Source: Verrucomicrobiota bacterium (GTDB taxonomy: Bacteria > Verrucomicrobiota > Verrucomicrobiia > Limisphaerales > SIBE01). Taken from it: a DNA stretch of 50,742 nucleotides. Shown in pieces: positions 48,800 through 50,742 of this stretch. Numbering within the stretch: position 1 is the stretch's first letter; each line of letters opens with the position of its first letter. The notes under the pieces were generated by a model, which saw only the letters and a list, made by a program, of their open reading frames with translations, searched no databases and was not told where the DNA came from. Location: NCBI GenBank assembly GCA_021733945.1, contig JAIPJX010000014.1, positions 1 to 50,742 on the forward strand, written 5' to 3'. The position numbers and the translations under genes are program-made.

Positions 48800-50137
48800 A
48801 TGCAACCGATCTTCAAAAGCATCCTCCTGATTGCCTCAGTCGCCCTCCTGGGATCCATCATTCGCGCCGCGGAACTCCGCGGCAGCGATTTTTCACCGAG
48901 TCCCGACGAACAACAACTCCCCACAGCCATGCATTCGCAAATGGAGGAGCGCCCCCGGATCACGGTTGGCAAGCATTCGGGCGATCTCATCGGCAACGAC
49001 AATCGGACGCTTCAGGCGGCTGTCGATTACATCGCCGGGCTTGGAGGAGGAACAGTCGAGATTGGCGAAGGCGAGTTTCTCATGCGTGATTCCCTCCACC
49101 TCCGCTCCGGCGTCACGGTCCGCGGCACCAGCGGCAAAACGATCCTCAGAAAAGCGCCGGCCACCGTCTCGCCCCTGGTGTTGGACGGCGATTTCGGTGA
49201 GGAACAATTCACCGTGGCCGATCCGAACGGCTTCTCGGTCGGGTCCGGTGTCGCAATCTGGGACGCCGCGTCCGGAGGATTTCACACCACCGTGGCCAGA
49301 ATCACGGGTCGAACCGGAAACACGTTCTCGATCGACACCCCGCTGAACGCGGACTGCATGGTCTCCAATCGTGCCCAGGCGGCCACCGTGTTCCCGGTCG
49401 TCAGTGGATATCACCTTGAAGGCTGCCGCATCGAGGATCTCGTGATCGAAGGGGACAAGGACCACAATGTGCATTTGAACGGGTGCCGCGGCGCCGGGAT
49501 TTTTCTGTATCGGGGATTTGGAACCGTCATCAAAAACTGCACGGTCCGGAACTACAACGGGGACGGCATCAGTTTCCAGCAATCCAACGATGTCCAGGTG
49601 ATCCATTGCGTCAGCGAACACAACGCGTCCCTCGGAATCCATCCGGGCAGCGGTTCGCAGCGCCCCCTGGTTCGAGACTGCGTGGCTCGGTCCAACGGAG
49701 AAGATGGTCTGTTTCTCTGCTGGCGTGTCCGGCACGGACTCTTCGAGAACAACCTGCTTGAAGACAACGGTCGTTTCGGCATTTCAATCGGACACAAGGA
49801 CACGGACAATCTTCTGAGACAAAACCAGGTTCGATCGAACCAGCAGGACGGCATTTTCTTCCGCAACGAAACACTGGGAATGTCCGGACACCGAAACCGC
49901 CTCGAGGACAATCTCATCGAGAACAACGGTTCCGGCGGCACGGCCGCGGGCATTCGAATCCGGGGCGAAACCCGGGATGTCATCATCCGAAACAACATCA
50001 TTCGCGACACCCGCCCCGAGGGTTCCCAGACCCAGTCCGTCGGAATTCGCATCGAAGAAAAGGTGGGCCCGGTGGAGCTGCTGAAGAATTTGATCGAGGC
50101 CAGGAAAACCATCCAGGACGAACGCAAAACCGACTGA
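48800..50137 (+). CDS. Secreted right-handed parallel beta-helix protein
   Basis: A 445-residue protein with an N-terminal signal peptide (about residues 1-23, hydrophobic SILLIASVALLGSII then RAA). The body has the pectate-lyase-like beta-helix pattern: NDNRTLQAAVDYIAGLGGGTVEIG at the start, then repeated N-N/N-x-I turns such as IKNCTVRNYNGDGIS, VIHCVSEHNASLGIH, VRDCVARSNGEDGLF, FENNLLEDNGRFGIS and IIRNNIIRDTRPEG. No clear catalytic residues for a named lyase family were identified. It could be a polysaccharide lyase, hydrolase or binding protein. The frame runs back into the PiT gene, but ATG 48800 gives a clean signal peptide. An SDR gene starts directly after its stop. Confidence 0.85.
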   Translation: MQPIFKSILLIASVALLGSIIRAAELRGSDFSPSPDEQQLPTAMHSQMEERPRITVGKHSGDLIGNDNRTLQAAVDYIAGLGGGTVEIGEGEFLMRDSLHLRSGVTVRGTSGKTILRKAPATVSPLVLDGDFGEEQFTVADPNGFSVGSGVAIWDAASGGFHTTVARITGRTGNTFSIDTPLNADCMVSNRAQAATVFPVVSGYHLEGCRIEDLVIEGDKDHNVHLNGCRGAGIFLYRGFGTVIKNCTVRNYNGDGISFQQSNDVQVIHCVSEHNASLGIHPGSGSQRPLVRDCVARSNGEDGLFLCWRVRHGLFENNLLEDNGRFGISIGHKDTDNLLRQNQVRSNQQDGIFFRNETLGMSGHRNRLEDNLIENNGSGGTAAGIRIRGETRDVIIRNNIIRDTRPEGSQTQSVGIRIEEKVGPVELLKNLIEARKTIQDERKTD

Positions 50138-50742
50138 ATGAAACCCATCAAGAATCTCCCCATTGCGGGACCATGCTATCCGGACCTTGCCCAACGCACC
50201 ACGATCATCACAGGCGGCGCAAACGGGATCGGTGCCGCCATGGTCGGTCGCTTCCATGCCCAGGGTGCCCGTGTCTTCTTCTGCGACGTCGATGAAACCG
50301 CAGGCAAACACCTTGCCGCGGAGCTCGGCCCCAGGGTGCAGTTCTCCAGGGTGAACTTGATGGAGGAGAAACAGGTGGTTCGATGGATCGACCGCGTCGC
50401 CTCCACCACCGGGGCCATCGATGTGCTGGTGAACAACGCTGCGGCGGATCCGCGCATTCCCTTCGCCGACACGACCGTCGCCCAGTGGGATGCGCTTTTT
50501 GCACGCAATCTGCGCGCCTATTTCCTCACGAGCAGGGAATCCATCAAACACATGAATTCGGGTCGCGGATCCATCATCAACTTCGCCTCCATCGTCTTCC
50601 ACACGGGTCCGGCGCAGCTCACCGCGTATGCGGCCACCAAGGGGGGCATCATCGCCTTCACCCGATCGCTCGCGAGGGAAGTGGGCACCCGGGGGATCCG
50701 TGTAAACACGGTCTCACCCGGATGGGTCATGACCGAACGCCA
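50138..50742 (+). CDS. SDR-family oxidoreductase (3' end outside window)
   Basis: The visible 201 residues form a classical short-chain dehydrogenase. The Rossmann motif is TIITGGANGIG (T-G-x3-G-x-G), followed by CDVDE (acidic residue favouring NAD), NNAA, the catalytic Ser in IINFASIV, and Y-A-A-T-K as the catalytic Tyr-x3-Lys; the PGWV segment follows. The ATG begins at the first base after the beta-helix gene's TGA stop, so the two are probably one operon. This hints at processing of a sugar released by the secreted protein. The substrate is unknown and the C-terminus is cut off by the window edge. Confidence 0.92.
   Translation, partial: MKPIKNLPIAGPCYPDLAQRTTIITGGANGIGAAMVGRFHAQGARVFFCDVDETAGKHLAAELGPRVQFSRVNLMEEKQVVRWIDRVASTTGAIDVLVNNAAADPRIPFADTTVAQWDALFARNLRAYFLTSRESIKHMNSGRGSIINFASIVFHTGPAQLTAYAATKGGIIAFTRSLAREVGTRGIRVNTVSPGWVMTER

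Noticed and set aside
1..50742. Search for tRNA, rRNA, CRISPR arrays, insertion sequences, integrases or phage genes
   Set aside because: No cloverleaf-like block, regular repeat-spacer pattern, transposase or integrase motif was seen by reading; short RNA genes could still be missed without a covariance search.

Overview
The window is a GC-rich bacterial chromosome segment. It is gene-dense, with mostly co-directional genes and frequent 4-bp ATGA overlaps. No rRNA, tRNA, CRISPR, insertion sequence or phage gene was recognised. A Verrucomicrobiota member is the best guess. The support is a prepilin with an FTLVELL methylation motif and an H-X9-DG C-terminus, a large secreted protein with the C-terminal 'YQLERS...W' module common in that phylum, a CSPSR sulfatase beside a DapA-like aldolase, and weak or absent Shine-Dalgarno sequences. 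This is inference from protein style, not from a marker gene.

Layout. 1-3137: end of folP, then cdaA, a cdaR/ybbR-like gene and glmM, the conserved c-di-AMP/cell-wall operon. 3244-6085 (minus strand): a cobalamin riboswitch with a probable terminator and an SD-sequestering hairpin, then a secreted protein and a pseudopilin. 6293-14167 (plus): glgC, glgE, a GH63-type glucosidase and a GNAT-nitrilase fusion. 14181-17650 (minus): a GCS2-type glutamate ligase, an ATP-grasp RimK-like ligase and a C39-like cysteine peptidase. 17816-41142 (plus): a response regulator with a degenerate HD-GYP domain, a broken treS-maltokinase gene, a DHH phosphoesterase, mgtE, two SLC13-type permeases carrying RCK_C modules, malQ, glgB, treZ, a GH57 enzyme, treY, an MscS-type channel and a GH15 enzyme. 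41180-42460 (minus): a short GspE/PilB-like ATPase. 42581-46429 (plus): sulfatase, DapA-like aldolase, AraC regulator. 46572-48683: DUF47 protein and PiT phosphate transporter. 48800-end: a secreted beta-helix protein and the start of an SDR oxidoreductase.

How the genes fit together. The central 35 kb couples alpha-glucan metabolism (GlgC, GlgE, GlgB, MalQ, GH63, GH57, GH15) with trehalose formation from glucan (TreY, TreZ). Ion and osmotic functions are interleaved: MgtE, RCK_C-bearing permeases, MscS and a DHH phosphoesterase. RCK_C domains and DHH phosphoesterases are associated with c-di-AMP in other bacteria, and CdaA lies at the left end of the window. An osmoadaptation theme is therefore reasonable. 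The treS-mak gene that would normally feed GlgE with maltose-1-phosphate is a remnant, with about 100 TreS residues fused to the end of the maltokinase and then a +1 frameshift.

The most interesting candidate system is the convergent block 12533-17650: two amide-bond ligases, an acetyltransferase-amidase fusion and a papain-like peptidase. It looks like a small-peptide biosynthesis system, possibly for an acylated osmolyte. A second candidate is the B12 riboswitch that controls a secreted protein and pilin with no recognisable cobalamin gene nearby.
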